The notes under the pieces: model-generated
Databases searched by the model: none
What the model was told of the DNA's origin: nothing
The model's input: only the letters and a program-made list of their open reading frames with translations
Made by a program: the position numbers and the translations under genes
DNA from: Hyphomicrobiales bacterium
Lineage (GTDB): Bacteria > Pseudomonadota > Alphaproteobacteria > Rhizobiales > Rhizobiaceae
Assembly: GCA_017305835.1 (NCBI GenBank)
Contig: JAFKJY010000095.1
Location: 1-34,849, forward strand
Length of the DNA stretch: 34,849 bases
Direction of reading: 5' to 3'
Shown here: positions 1 to 7,545 of the stretch, one piece after another
Numbering within the stretch: position 1 is the stretch's first letter
How the letters are laid out: every line of letters begins with the position of its first letter

Positions 1-147
1 CAGCCGGATCGCCTCTTCCACCGCAATCTCGTCGAACGGGTTCATCGCCATCTTCACGTTCGCAAGCTCGACCCCGCTCCCGTCCCCCTTCACACGAACC
101 TTGACGTTCGCGTCAACAACTCGCTTCACAGGAACTAGGATCTTCAT
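1..147 (-). CDS. etfB: Electron transfer flavoprotein beta subunit, N-terminal fragment (runs off the window)
   Basis: The first 49 codons are visible, reading MKILVPVKRVVDANVKVRV and continuing to a NPFDEIAVEEAIRL stretch, which is the characteristic EtfB N-terminus. ETF is a soluble FAD/AMP heterodimer that takes electrons from acyl-CoA dehydrogenases and passes them to ETF:ubiquinone oxidoreductase. The ATG at 147 is preceded by an AAGGAA ribosome binding site and lies 14 nt after the stop of an acyl-CoA dehydrogenase on the same strand, so it is probably the third gene of that operon, with etfA expected beyond the edge. Its codons (CTA, GTT, CCT, CGA, CGT) are less GC-biased than those of its neighbours. 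Identity is secure for the visible part; whether this is the housekeeping ETF or a pathway-specific copy cannot be told. Confidence 0.9.
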   Translation of the reverse strand, partial: MKILVPVKRVVDANVKVRVKGDGSGVELANVKMAMNPFDEIAVEEAIRL

Positions 148-161
148 CGGTCTTCCTTCAT

Positions 162-1271
162 CTAACGATTGGCGGCGAGGCCCAGGCGCTGACGGGCGAT
201 GATGCTCTCCATGATCTCGGTGGTGCCGCCGCCGATCGATTCGGTCATGGTCTGCCGCCAGTGCAGCGAGGTCGGCGCGTCGAGCTCCATCGCCTCGATG
301 CCGCCGAGCGCGATCGCGGCGCGCGCGATCTGCTGGATCGCGTTGACATGGGCGAGCTTGTTGGAGGCGGCGATGCCGGAAGAGTCGCCCGGCGTCGCCA
401 GCAGGCGCAGCACATGCGCCTCGGCCTGCAGGACCAGCACGGCGAGCTCGTCCATGCGGCGGCGCGCCGACGGGTCGTCCAGCCGGCCATGCTCCTCCAG
501 CCAGCGGCGCAGCGTGAAATAGTCGTAGCGGACGCGGCCGGGCGTGAAATGGACGTAGCGCTCGTCGGCGAGCGCCTCGGTGATCAGCCGCCAGGCGCCG
601 TTCTCCGGCCCGATGCGGTGGGTCACCGGCACCTCGGCGCGGTCGAAGAAGATCTCCGTCACCATGTTGCCGCACATCAGCTCGAGCGGCCGGATGACGA
701 CGCCGGGCGCCTTCGCGTCGACGATCAGGAGGGTGAGGCCCTTCTTGCCGGACGAGGCCTCGCCGGTGCGGCACAGCAGCCAGAGATAGTCGACCGTGTG
801 GGCCTTCGAGTTCCAGCACTTGTTGCCGGTGACGAGGTAGCGGTCGCCCTCCAGCACGGCCTTGCATTGCAGGCTGCCGAGGTCGGAGCCGGCATTGGGC
901 TCGCTGTAGGCGAGCGCAAAGGTGATGTCATGCCGGCGGATCGGGTCGAGCCACGCCGCCTTCTGCTCCTCGGTGCCGTGGCGGATGATCGTCTTGGCGA
1001 CGACGCCGACGCCCTGCGGGGCGCGGCCGATGTTGCGGAAATGCGCCTCGTTCCAGAGCAGGAATTCCTGCACCGGCGAGCGGCCCATGCCGCCGGCCGA
1101 GACCGGCCAGGAGAGCGCCAGCCAGTTGCGCGCGGCGAGCGCCTTGTAGAAGGCCTTGAGTTCGGGCGTCGAGTTGCTGACGACGAAGCCGCGCGTGTCG
1201 GCGAAGGGCTCCAGCGCCTGCTGCACCTCGGCGAGGAAGTCGGCGTCCTCGGGCGACAGGGAAAGGTTCAT
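162..1271 (-). CDS. Acyl-CoA dehydrogenase, large (FAD-binding) subunit of a probable two-subunit enzyme
   Basis: A 369-residue acyl-CoA dehydrogenase family protein with the usual N-terminal helical domain, a middle beta domain containing AYSEPNAGSD (about 121-130) and VTGNKCWNS, and a C-terminal helical domain. It should oxidise an acyl-CoA at C2-C3 with FAD and pass electrons to ETF. The canonical catalytic Glu of the C-terminal EGT motif is missing: the aligned stretch reads SIGGGTTEIM (about 345-354). A Glu at 237, in ADERYVHF, lies where isovaleryl-CoA and long-chain dehydrogenases carry theirs, so it is a candidate base. The ATG at 1271 overlaps the upstream subunit's stop in an ATGA, implying translational coupling, and etfB follows. 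The pairing with a short dehydrogenase-like partner resembles the heteromeric enzymes of actinobacterial steroid side-chain degradation. The substrate is unknown. Confidence 0.88.
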   Translation of the reverse strand: MNLSLSPEDADFLAEVQQALEPFADTRGFVVSNSTPELKAFYKALAARNWLALSWPVSAGGMGRSPVQEFLLWNEAHFRNIGRAPQGVGVVAKTIIRHGTEEQKAAWLDPIRRHDITFALAYSEPNAGSDLGSLQCKAVLEGDRYLVTGNKCWNSKAHTVDYLWLLCRTGEASSGKKGLTLLIVDAKAPGVVIRPLELMCGNMVTEIFFDRAEVPVTHRIGPENGAWRLITEALADERYVHFTPGRVRYDYFTLRRWLEEHGRLDDPSARRRMDELAVLVLQAEAHVLRLLATPGDSSGIAASNKLAHVNAIQQIARAAIALGGIEAMELDAPTSLHWRQTMTESIGGGTTEIMESIIARQRLGLAANR

Positions 1272-2203
1272 CGTGCCATCTCCGCCTGTGCCCGGACGAT
1301 GCCGAGCGATCCGGTGCCGAGCGCGGCGAGCGCGTCGACCGGCCGCTCCTGCGGGAACTGCGCCGCGAGCTGGCGGATGCGGCGCGAGCGCGCATAGACC
1401 GGGCCGCCCTCCAGCACGCCGAAGGCGCCGTAGGTCTGGTGGGCGGTGATCGCGGCCTGCTCGGCGGCGCGCGCGGCCGAGAAACGGGCGGCCGTCACCA
1501 GCCGGCCGTCGCCGGCATCGAGATGCGCGGCCGCCGCCTCGGCGAGCACCTTGGCCGCATCGAGGGCGAGAACGGCGCGCGCGAGCGGCGCGGCCACCGC
1601 CTGGAACTCGCCGATCGTCTTGCCGAACTGGACGCGTTGGGAAGCGTGCGCGGACGCCGCCTCGACCAGATCGAGCCCGGCGCCGACCAGCCAGCCGGAG
1701 ACGCACAGATCGTAGCAGTCAGCCCACGGCACAAAGGGGCCGAGCGCCCGGCCGGCCGAGGCGCGCACACGCGCCCACGGATCTCCGGAGAGCATCGCGA
1801 CGGGCTCGGCGGCCTCCACCTCCAGCAGCGCGGCGTCGCCGCCGGCCTCGGTGACGTGGATCGCCCTGGCGTCGGGCCAGGGCACCAGCGGCGGCCGGCC
1901 GAGACAGGCGACGACCTCGCCCGCCACGACCGGCTCGAGCAGGTCGGCGGGAGCGCAGGCGGCGAAGGTGAGGGTGTCGGCCACCGGGCCGTAGAAGCCG
2001 TTGCGGCCGAGCGTCTCCATCGCCGCCACCATGGCGGCGTGGGAATTGTCGCCGAACAGCTCGGGCAGGGAGAAGAGGCCGAGCTCGGCAAAGCCGCGCC
2101 ACGCCTCGGCAAAGCCGGCGCCTTCGGCGAGCGAGCCGCAATAGCGGCCGACCGATTCCGCGACCGCCGCAACGCTCTCGTCACGGTCCAGACTGAGACT
2201 CAT
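1268..2203 (-). CDS. Acyl-CoA dehydrogenase-like small subunit (partner of the 162-1271 protein)
   Basis: 311 residues, shorter than the roughly 380 usual in the family, with a degenerate N-terminal and middle region. The recognisable part is the C-terminal helical domain: RVQFGKTIGEFQAVAAPLA is the standard R-QFG-IG-FQ signature, and AHQTYGAFGVLEGG follows in place of the usual H-GG-G segment. No catalytic EGT motif is present. Such short members normally act as the non-catalytic or FAD-contacting half of a heteromeric acyl-CoA dehydrogenase. The ATG at 2203 has a strong AAGGAGG site; an upstream in-frame extension to 2380 lacks family similarity and was not used. It is first in the operon, with a regulon-type motif 31 nt upstream at 2234-2243. 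Confidence 0.83.
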   Translation of the reverse strand: MSLSLDRDESVAAVAESVGRYCGSLAEGAGFAEAWRGFAELGLFSLPELFGDNSHAAMVAAMETLGRNGFYGPVADTLTFAACAPADLLEPVVAGEVVACLGRPPLVPWPDARAIHVTEAGGDAALLEVEAAEPVAMLSGDPWARVRASAGRALGPFVPWADCYDLCVSGWLVGAGLDLVEAASAHASQRVQFGKTIGEFQAVAAPLARAVLALDAAKVLAEAAAAHLDAGDGRLVTAARFSAARAAEQAAITAHQTYGAFGVLEGGPVYARSRRIRQLAAQFPQERPVDALAALGTGSLGIVRAQAEMAR

Positions 2204-2233
2204 ATCCCGGCCTCCTTGTGGTCCGGCTTTAAT

Positions 2234-2243
2234 AAGGGTACTT
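2234..2243 (-). promoter_or_regulatory. Repeated operator-like motif, copy 1 (acyl-CoA dehydrogenase/etf operon)
   Basis: The core reads AAGGGTACTT on the plus strand; in gene orientation it sits in ATAAAAAGTACCCTTATT, 31 nt before the start at 2203. It matches 8 of 10 positions of the palindrome AAGTATACTT and has the same AT-rich 5' flank as the other seven copies. Confidence 0.6.
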
Positions 2244-2473
2244 TTTATGGCCAGCAAGTGGCAATTCCGAATTGCGGCCGCCGGGGGCGCCGCCCGGCCG
2301 GGACCGCATGGCAAAGCTTGCACGATGGCGGGATGCCGGCAACGCCACGTTTCCAAGGCTTCCGGCGCGATTTCCCCCAAACCGGCCCGATGCGCCAGTC
2401 CGGGCGCCGGACGGAGGCAGGGACGCCGGGAGCGCGGATCGGCGCCATCGGAAATATTGACGCGCGCCTAAAA

Positions 2474-2483
2474 AAGTATACCG
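2474..2483 (+). promoter_or_regulatory. Repeated operator-like motif, copy 2 (tctCBA operon)
   Basis: AAGTATACCG, embedded in CTAAAAAAGTATACCGTATAG, 35 nt before the tctC start. The left half AAGTATAC is perfect. A TTGACG hexamer ends 11 nt upstream, so the site probably overlaps the core promoter or transcription start. Confidence 0.62.
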
Positions 2484-2517
2484 TATAGCCATCTCTTGCC
2501 GCCCTTGGGAGGAATCG

Positions 2518-3531
2518 ATGGCCGCAGAACCCACCAACACGACATTCCCGAACGCCGGGCCGCGGCCCGATCGCCGCGCCGTGCTCAAGCTCTCGGCGGC
2601 GCTGGGCGCCGCGCTCGTCCTCGGGCCGACGGCCGCGTGGGCGGCCTATCCGGACAAGCCGGTGCGCATCGTCGTGCCGCTGGCGGCCGGCGGCCCGACC
2701 GACGTGCTCGCCCGGCTGCTGGCCGAGGCGATGACGCCGATCCTCGGGCAGCAGGTGATCGTGGAGAACCGCACCGGCGCCAGCGGCCAGATCGCGGTCG
2801 ACTACGTCGCGCGCGCCGCGCCGGACGGCTACACGCTGCTGATGGCGACGCTGGGCACGGTAATCCTGCCGCAGACCAATGCCGGCTTCGACGCCGCGAC
2901 GCTCGACAAGCTGCAGCCGGTCTCCAAGGTCGAGGGGCGCCCCGTCTATCTCGTCGCGCCGTCGAGCCTGCCGGCCAACAACATCGCCGAGCTGCTCGCC
3001 TATGCGAAGGCCAATCCGGGCAAGGTGCGCTACGGCGCGCAGGGCGCGTCCGACATCCTCGGCATCGGCAATCTGAACAAGCTCGCCGGGGTCGACATCC
3101 AGGTGGTGCGCTACCAGGGCGGCGCGCCGGCCGTGCAGGCCGTGGTCGCGGGCCAGGTGGAGCTGACGCTCGCCACGCCGGGCGCGGCGGCGCCGTTCGT
3201 GAAGTCGGGCGACATGAAGGTGATCGCCGTGACCTCGCCGGAGCGGCTGAAGGATCTGCCCGACGTGCCGGCGATCGCAGAGGCCGTGCCGGGCTACGAC
3301 TTCATAAGCTGGACCGGCATCGCCGCGCCCGCCGGCACGCCGAAGGAGGCGGTCGACACCATCGCCGACGCCATGCGCAAGGCGCTGTCGGAGGAGAAGG
3401 TGGTCGAGCGCCTGCACGAGCTCGGCACCTCGCCCAGCCCGTCGACGCCGGAGGAGTTCACCGACTTCTTCAAGGCGGAGATCAAGAAGTGGGCCGACGT
3501 CGCGGCGGCCATCGGCTTCACGCCGCAATAA
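2518..3531 (+). CDS. tctC: Tripartite tricarboxylate transporter substrate-binding protein (TctC/Bug family)
   Basis: 337 residues, the normal length for a Bug-family periplasmic binding protein. The N-terminus has a long polar stretch, then DRRAVLKLSAALGAALVLG and a cleavage-like AWA-AYPDKP. The paired arginines followed by A-V-L-K suggest Tat export, though Sec is possible. The mature start PDKPVRIVVPLAAGGPTD and the later GYDFISWTGIAAPAGTP are family hallmarks. It captures a carboxylate in the periplasm and delivers it to TctAB. The ATG at 2518 has a GGGAGG site 5 nt upstream. It is the first gene of tctC-tctB-tctA plus an enoate reductase-type gene, under motif copy 2. Bug proteins bind varied carboxylates, so the ligand cannot be named. 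Confidence 0.92.
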   Translation: MAAEPTNTTFPNAGPRPDRRAVLKLSAALGAALVLGPTAAWAAYPDKPVRIVVPLAAGGPTDVLARLLAEAMTPILGQQVIVENRTGASGQIAVDYVARAAPDGYTLLMATLGTVILPQTNAGFDAATLDKLQPVSKVEGRPVYLVAPSSLPANNIAELLAYAKANPGKVRYGAQGASDILGIGNLNKLAGVDIQVVRYQGGAPAVQAVVAGQVELTLATPGAAAPFVKSGDMKVIAVTSPERLKDLPDVPAIAEAVPGYDFISWTGIAAPAGTPKEAVDTIADAMRKALSEEKVVERLHELGTSPSPSTPEEFTDFFKAEIKKWADVAAAIGFTPQ

Positions 3532-3544
3532 GGCCTGCGGAAGC

Positions 3545-3565
3545 GGGCGGGCCGGCGGCCCGCCC
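3545..3565 (+). terminator. Perfect GC hairpin between tctC and tctB
   Basis: GGGCGGGCC and GGCCCGCCC form a perfect 9-bp stem around a 3-nt GGC loop, starting 13 nt after the tctC stop. No T-run follows, so it is more likely an intercistronic element that protects or enriches the binding-protein transcript than a full terminator. Confidence 0.6.
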
Positions 3566-3603
3566 GGCCGCCGCGCGGCCCAGCTTCAGCGAGGGAGGCG
3601 ACC

Positions 3604-4056
3604 ATCAGGGGCCAGCAAGAGTTCTTCTCGGGACTCCTCTTCGTGCTGATCGGCCTGGCGTTCGTCGCGCTGGGCTGGCGGCTGCCGATGGGCTCGGCGA
3701 CGCAGATGGGTCCGGGCTACATCCCGATCGGCGCCGCGCTGATCCTGATCGCGCTCGGCGCGGTCTCGCTGCTGCGCGGCCTCGCCAGCGAGGGCGCGCA
3801 GCCCGACGCGATCGTCTGGCGTCCCGTCCTGTTCGTGCCGCTCGCCGTGCTCGCCTTCGCGCTGACGCTGGAGCGGCTGGGGCTGGTGGTGGCGATCGGG
3901 CTCACGGTCCTCGTCGGCCGCTTTGCGATCACCAAGGCGCGGCCGCTCCATACGCTGATGCTGGCGGCGGGCATGGCGGCGCTCTGCGTGGCGCTCTTCC
4001 ACTACGGATTCGAGGTGCCCGCCCCGGTCTGGCCGCCATTCCTGCTTCCGAGATAG
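3604..4056 (+). CDS. tctB: TctB-type small membrane subunit of the TTT transporter, apparently with an ATC start codon
   Basis: With start at 3604 the product is 150 residues with four predicted membrane segments (starting near 9, 40, 77 and 117), the usual TctB plan. The N-terminal GQQEFFSGLLFVLIGLAF is typical of the family and lies partly upstream of the first ordinary start codon, a GTG at 3643, which would delete the leading residues and cut into segment 1. The GGGAGG site at 3593-3598 sits 5 nt before an ATC at 3604, and no ATG, GTG or TTG occurs in frame between them. Either ATC is a genuine rare start that throttles synthesis, or one base has changed from ATG. It would work with TctA in the inner membrane. 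The gene follows the tctC hairpin and lies 12 nt before tctA. Confidence 0.75.
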   Translation: MRGQQEFFSGLLFVLIGLAFVALGWRLPMGSATQMGPGYIPIGAALILIALGAVSLLRGLASEGAQPDAIVWRPVLFVPLAVLAFALTLERLGLVVAIGLTVLVGRFAITKARPLHTLMLAAGMAALCVALFHYGFEVPAPVWPPFLLPR

Positions 4057-4068
4057 CGGACCCCTCGC

Positions 4069-5580
4069 ATGAGCGACTTCCTCTCGAACATGATGCTCGG
4101 GCTGGCGACGGCGGCAACGCCGTTCAACCTCCTGATGTGCTTCGTGGGCGCGCTGCTCGGCACCTTCGTCGGCGTGCTGCCCGGCATCGGGCCGCTGGCG
4201 ACGATGGCCATGCTGCTGCCGATCACCTTCTACCTGCCGCCGGAATCGGCCCTCATCATGCTCGCCGGCATCTACTACGGCGCGCAGTATGGTGGCTCGA
4301 CCACGGCGATCCTCGCCCGCCTGCCGGGCGAGACATCTTCGGTGGTGACCTGCCTCGACGGCTACCAGATGGCGGTGCAGGGCCGCGCCGGGCCGGCGCT
4401 CGCCATCGCGGCGCTCGCCTCCTTCTTCGCCGGCACGGTCTCGACGCTGATCGTGGCGCTGTTTGCGCCGGCGCTGGCCAAGGTCGCGCTCTACTTCACC
4501 GACTACGAATATTTCTCGCTGATGGTACTGGGGCTCGTCGGCGCGGTGGTGATGGCGCGCGGCTCGGTTCTGCGGGCGATCGCGATGATCTTCGTCGGCA
4601 TCCTGATCGGCTGCGTCGGCACCGACGTCAACACCGGCATCAGCCGCTACACGCTCGGCTTCCCAGAACTGCTCGACGGCATCAGCTTCGTGCCGATCGC
4701 CATCGGCCTGTTCGGGCTCGCCGACATCATGGCCAATCTCGAGCGGCCGCGGGAGCAGCCGACCATCAAGACGGCCGGCCTCAAGGGGCTGTGGCCGAGC
4801 CGCTCGGAGTTCCGGCAGGGCACGCCGGCGGCCGTGCGCGGCACGCTGCTCGGCTCGGCGCTCGGCATCCTGCCCGGCGGCGGGGCGGTGCTCGCCTCGT
4901 TCGCCTCCTACGCGCTGGAGCGGCGCATCGCCGCCAACCCGCAGCGGTTCGGCAAGGGCGCGGTCGAGGGGCTGGCGGGGCCGGAGGCGGCCAACAATGC
5001 TGGCGCGCAGACCTCGTTCATCCCGATGCTAACGCTCGGCCTGCCGTCCAACGTGGTGATGGCGCTGATGATCGGCGCGATGATGCTGCAGGGCATCCAG
5101 CCCGGGCCGCAGGTGATGACCGAGCGGCCGGGGCTGGTGTGGGGCATGATCGTCAGCATGTGGATCGGCAACCTCATGCTGGTGATCATCAACCTGCCGC
5201 TGATCGGCATCTGGGTTCAGCTCGTGCGCATCCGCTACGAGTTCCTGTTCGCGATGATCATCGTGTTCTGCTGCATGGGCACCTACGGCATCAACAACTC
5301 CGTCTTCGACGTGTTCATCGCCGTGGTTTTCGCGCTGTTCGGCTACCTGCTGATCAAGCTCGACTGCGAGCCGGCGCCGCTGGCGCTGGGCATGATCCTC
5401 GGGCCGATGATGGAGGAGAATTTGCGGCGCGGCATGCAGCTCGCGAACGGCGACCCGACCATCTTCCTGACGCGACCGCTCAGCCTGACCTTCCTGCTGC
5501 TCGCCGCGGCCCTGCTGTGCGCCGTCGCGGCACCCGCCATCCGGCGCGAACGAGCCGAGGTGTTCGATGAAGCCGACTGA
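4069..5580 (+). CDS. tctA: TctA large permease subunit of the TTT transporter
   Basis: 503 residues, the standard TctA length, very hydrophobic with about a dozen membrane segments. Conserved blocks include VGVLPGIGPLATMAMLLPIT (about 34-53), YYGAQYGGSTTAIL, the mid-protein GILPGGGAVLASFASYALE and the NNAGAQTSFIPMLTLGLPS loop, which are the glycine-rich signatures of the family. It forms the ion-coupled transport channel with TctB for a carboxylate delivered by TctC. The start at 4069 lies 12 nt after tctB. The last 14 nt overlap the start of the next gene, so the downstream reductase is co-translated and may act on the imported compound. Identification is secure; the substrate is not. Confidence 0.95.
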   Translation: MSDFLSNMMLGLATAATPFNLLMCFVGALLGTFVGVLPGIGPLATMAMLLPITFYLPPESALIMLAGIYYGAQYGGSTTAILARLPGETSSVVTCLDGYQMAVQGRAGPALAIAALASFFAGTVSTLIVALFAPALAKVALYFTDYEYFSLMVLGLVGAVVMARGSVLRAIAMIFVGILIGCVGTDVNTGISRYTLGFPELLDGISFVPIAIGLFGLADIMANLERPREQPTIKTAGLKGLWPSRSEFRQGTPAAVRGTLLGSALGILPGGGAVLASFASYALERRIAANPQRFGKGAVEGLAGPEAANNAGAQTSFIPMLTLGLPSNVVMALMIGAMMLQGIQPGPQVMTERPGLVWGMIVSMWIGNLMLVIINLPLIGIWVQLVRIRYEFLFAMIIVFCCMGTYGINNSVFDVFIAVVFALFGYLLIKLDCEPAPLALGMILGPMMEENLRRGMQLANGDPTIFLTRPLSLTFLLLAAALLCAVAAPAIRRERAEVFDEAD

Positions 5581-6715
5581 ACCCGCCAACGCTGCCACGG
5601 ACGCCGTGGAGCCGGCGCTGTTCTCCCCGATCGCGCTGCGCAGCGTCGAGCTGGCGAACCGCATCGTCTACTCGCCGATGGGCCAGTACATGGCGGACCG
5701 CACGGGGGCGGCGACCGACTGGCACAAGATCCATCTCGGCATGATGGCCCTGTCGGGCGCCGGGCTGATCTTCACCGAGGCCTCGGCGGTCGCGCCGCTC
5801 GGACGCGACGCGCCGACCTCGCTCGGCCTGTGGACCGACGCCCACGAGGAGGCGCTGGCCGGCGTGATCGAGACCTGCCGCAGATACGCGCCGGCGAAGC
5901 ACGCCATCCAGCTCTGGCACGCCGGCCGCAAGGGCTCGATGGACATTCCCTGGCATGGCTGGCGGCAACTGCCGGAGGAGGAAGGCGGCTGGCCGCAGAC
6001 GGCGCCCTCGCCCATCGCCTTTCCCGGCCGCACCAACCGGCTGACCGTGCCGACGGCCGGCGAGCTCGACAAGATCGCGGGGCAGTTCGCGCAATCGGTC
6101 AAGCGGGCCGCGCGGATCGGCTACGATCTGCTGGAGATCCACTGCGCGCACGGCTACCTGCTGCACTCGTTCCTGTCGCCGGTGAGCAACCGGCGCGAGG
6201 ACGAATATGGCGGCTCGCTGGAGAACCGCATGCGCTTCCCGCTGCAGGTCGTGGCGGCGGCGCGGGCGGCCTGGCCGGCGGAGCGGCCGATGGGCGTGCG
6301 CGTCTCGGCGACCGACTGGATCGAGGGCGGCTGGAGCCTCGACGAGACGCTCGCCTTCTGCGCGCGGCTCAAGGCGCTTGGCTGCGACTACGTCACCGCG
6401 TCCAGCGGCGGCAGCGATCCCGGCCAGAAGATCGCGCTCTATCCCGGCTACCAGGTCGATTTCGCGGCCGAGATCAGACGGGCGACGGGGCTGGCGACGA
6501 TGGCCGTCGGCCTTATCACCGAGCCGGGCCATGCGGACTACGTCGTGCGCTCCGGCAAGGCCGACATGGTGGCGCTCGGGCGCGGGCTGCTGCGCGACCC
6601 GCGCTGGCCGTGGACGGCGGCCGACGCGCTCGGCGGCAGCATCACGCATCCCGACCAGTATCTGCGCGGCGGCGGCCGCACGGTGTGGCGCTATTCGTCG
6701 GCGCTGAAGCGGTAG
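5567..6715 (+). CDS. Old Yellow Enzyme family NADH:flavin oxidoreductase (YqjM/XenA-like)
   Basis: 382 residues forming a single TIM-barrel FMN domain, close to the YqjM/XenA class, without the extra FAD and 4Fe-4S domains of dienoyl-CoA reductase FadH. The substrate-binding histidine pair is H192 and H195 in IHCAHGYLLHSFLSP, followed by the DEYGGSLENR signature and the phosphate-binding GLITEP and GRGLLRDP loops. Such enzymes reduce activated C=C bonds of enones or enoates. In YqjM and XenA a cysteine in SPMC tunes the FMN; here it is glycine (SPMGQY, G39). The gene overlaps tctA by 14 nt, pointing to a role in the catabolism of whatever TctCBA imports. The physiological substrate is unknown. 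Confidence 0.9.
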   Translation: MKPTEPANAATDAVEPALFSPIALRSVELANRIVYSPMGQYMADRTGAATDWHKIHLGMMALSGAGLIFTEASAVAPLGRDAPTSLGLWTDAHEEALAGVIETCRRYAPAKHAIQLWHAGRKGSMDIPWHGWRQLPEEEGGWPQTAPSPIAFPGRTNRLTVPTAGELDKIAGQFAQSVKRAARIGYDLLEIHCAHGYLLHSFLSPVSNRREDEYGGSLENRMRFPLQVVAAARAAWPAERPMGVRVSATDWIEGGWSLDETLAFCARLKALGCDYVTASSGGSDPGQKIALYPGYQVDFAAEIRRATGLATMAVGLITEPGHADYVVRSGKADMVALGRGLLRDPRWPWTAADALGGSITHPDQYLRGGGRTVWRYSSALKR

Positions 6716-6718
6716 ATC

Positions 6719-6748
6719 GCGCCGCTGCTCAGCCGAGCTGAGCGGCGC
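6719..6748. terminator. GC-rich inverted repeat between convergent genes
   Basis: GCGCCGCT (6719-6726) pairs perfectly with AGCGGCGC (6741-6748). It overlaps the 3' end of the gntR-type gene and directly follows the reductase stop. No T-tract is seen on either side, so its role as a bidirectional terminator is tentative. Confidence 0.35.
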
Positions 6749-7466
6749 GCAGGTCCTCGTCCAGCATGGCGTCGGCGGCGCCTTCGGGGGCCGGCTCGCG
6801 CAGCCAGGGGCCGATCGCGTCGACGTGCTTGCCCATCCGGTAGCGCGCAAGCGCGCTGTCGCCGCCGATGATCGCCTCGGCGATCCTCGCATGCACACGG
6901 TTCATGCGGACGGCCGCTTCCCTGCGGCTCTCCTCCGGGATGATGCGCTCCTCGGACAGGTCGACCAGACAGCGCACGAACAGATAGATAGCCGGGTTGT
7001 GCGACATCTCGGCGACCTTGAGGTGGAACTCCTTGGCCACCAGCGGCGAAAGCGCCGCCCGCTCGACCTCCTCCTCGACCAGCCGGCGCAGTTCCAGCCG
7101 CTCGGCATCCGTCGCCCGCTGGGCGGCCAGCTCGCTCGCCAGCCCCTCGATGGCGCTGCGGATCTCCAAGAGCTCGCCGCCGCGCACCTTGGCGAAGGAG
7201 AGGTAGACCGACATGGCCCGCGCCACCGCCTCCGGGTCCGGCTCGCCGACGACGAGGCCGCCGCCGGGGCCAGGCCGCATGCGGCCCACCATGTGATGCT
7301 CGATCAGCCGCACCGCCTCGCGGAACACCGCACGGCTGACGCCGTATTTCTGCACGAGCGCGGCCTCCGAGCCGATCACCTGCCCGACGGGCCAGCCCAT
7401 CGCCGCGATGTCGCGCTCGATCTGGGCCGCGACAAGCTCGGCCCTCTTCCGCTCGGCCCCTGCCAT
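6729..7466 (-). CDS. GntR-family transcriptional regulator with FCD ligand domain
   Basis: 245 residues. A winged helix-turn-helix spans about 8-75, with GSEAALVQKYGVSRAVFREA (32-51) as the core GntR signature. An all-helical FCD domain follows at about 95-220. The FCD metal histidines are visible at 148 (KEFHLKVAEMSHN), 192 (RVHARIAEAI) and 214 (MGKHVD); the Asp often found four residues before the first is alanine (A144). FCD regulators usually repress catabolic operons and release DNA on binding a small carboxylate or CoA thioester. The gene lies 79 nt after the last ABC permease on the same strand, so it is probably the last gene of that operon. That operon carries motif copy 3 at its head, which would give autoregulation. 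It is the best candidate to bind the eight repeated motifs. Confidence 0.9.
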   Translation of the reverse strand: MAGAERKRAELVAAQIERDIAAMGWPVGQVIGSEAALVQKYGVSRAVFREAVRLIEHHMVGRMRPGPGGGLVVGEPDPEAVARAMSVYLSFAKVRGGELLEIRSAIEGLASELAAQRATDAERLELRRLVEEEVERAALSPLVAKEFHLKVAEMSHNPAIYLFVRCLVDLSEERIIPEESRREAAVRMNRVHARIAEAIIGGDSALARYRMGKHVDAIGPWLREPAPEGAADAMLDEDLRAAQLG

Positions 7467-7545
7467 AAGATCCTACTCCGCCTTCCCGCAGGCGCCGCGC
7501 GCCTCCACCGTGGGTAAGCGCAACCGCGCACGATGACAACTCCAA

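Larger units (their letters stand above)
2204..2517. promoter_or_regulatory. Divergent intergenic region between the acyl-CoA dehydrogenase and TctCBA operons
   Basis: 314 nt without a convincing gene. It holds one copy of the repeated motif near each end (2234-2243 and 2474-2483), each just upstream of a start codon and each facing its own gene. A TTGACG hexamer at 2457-2462 precedes the right-hand copy. The middle is GC-rich with no codon pattern I trust. It is best read as two back-to-back promoters under the same control. Confidence 0.7.

Noticed and set aside
3643..4056. tctB starting at the GTG 3643
   Set aside because: There is no ribosome binding site at the right distance, and it would remove family-typical N-terminal residues and part of membrane helix 1.
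2496..5570. A 1024-codon open frame on the plus strand
   Set aside because: It overlaps tctC, tctB and tctA out of frame; the three transporter proteins are clear family members with ribosome binding sites.
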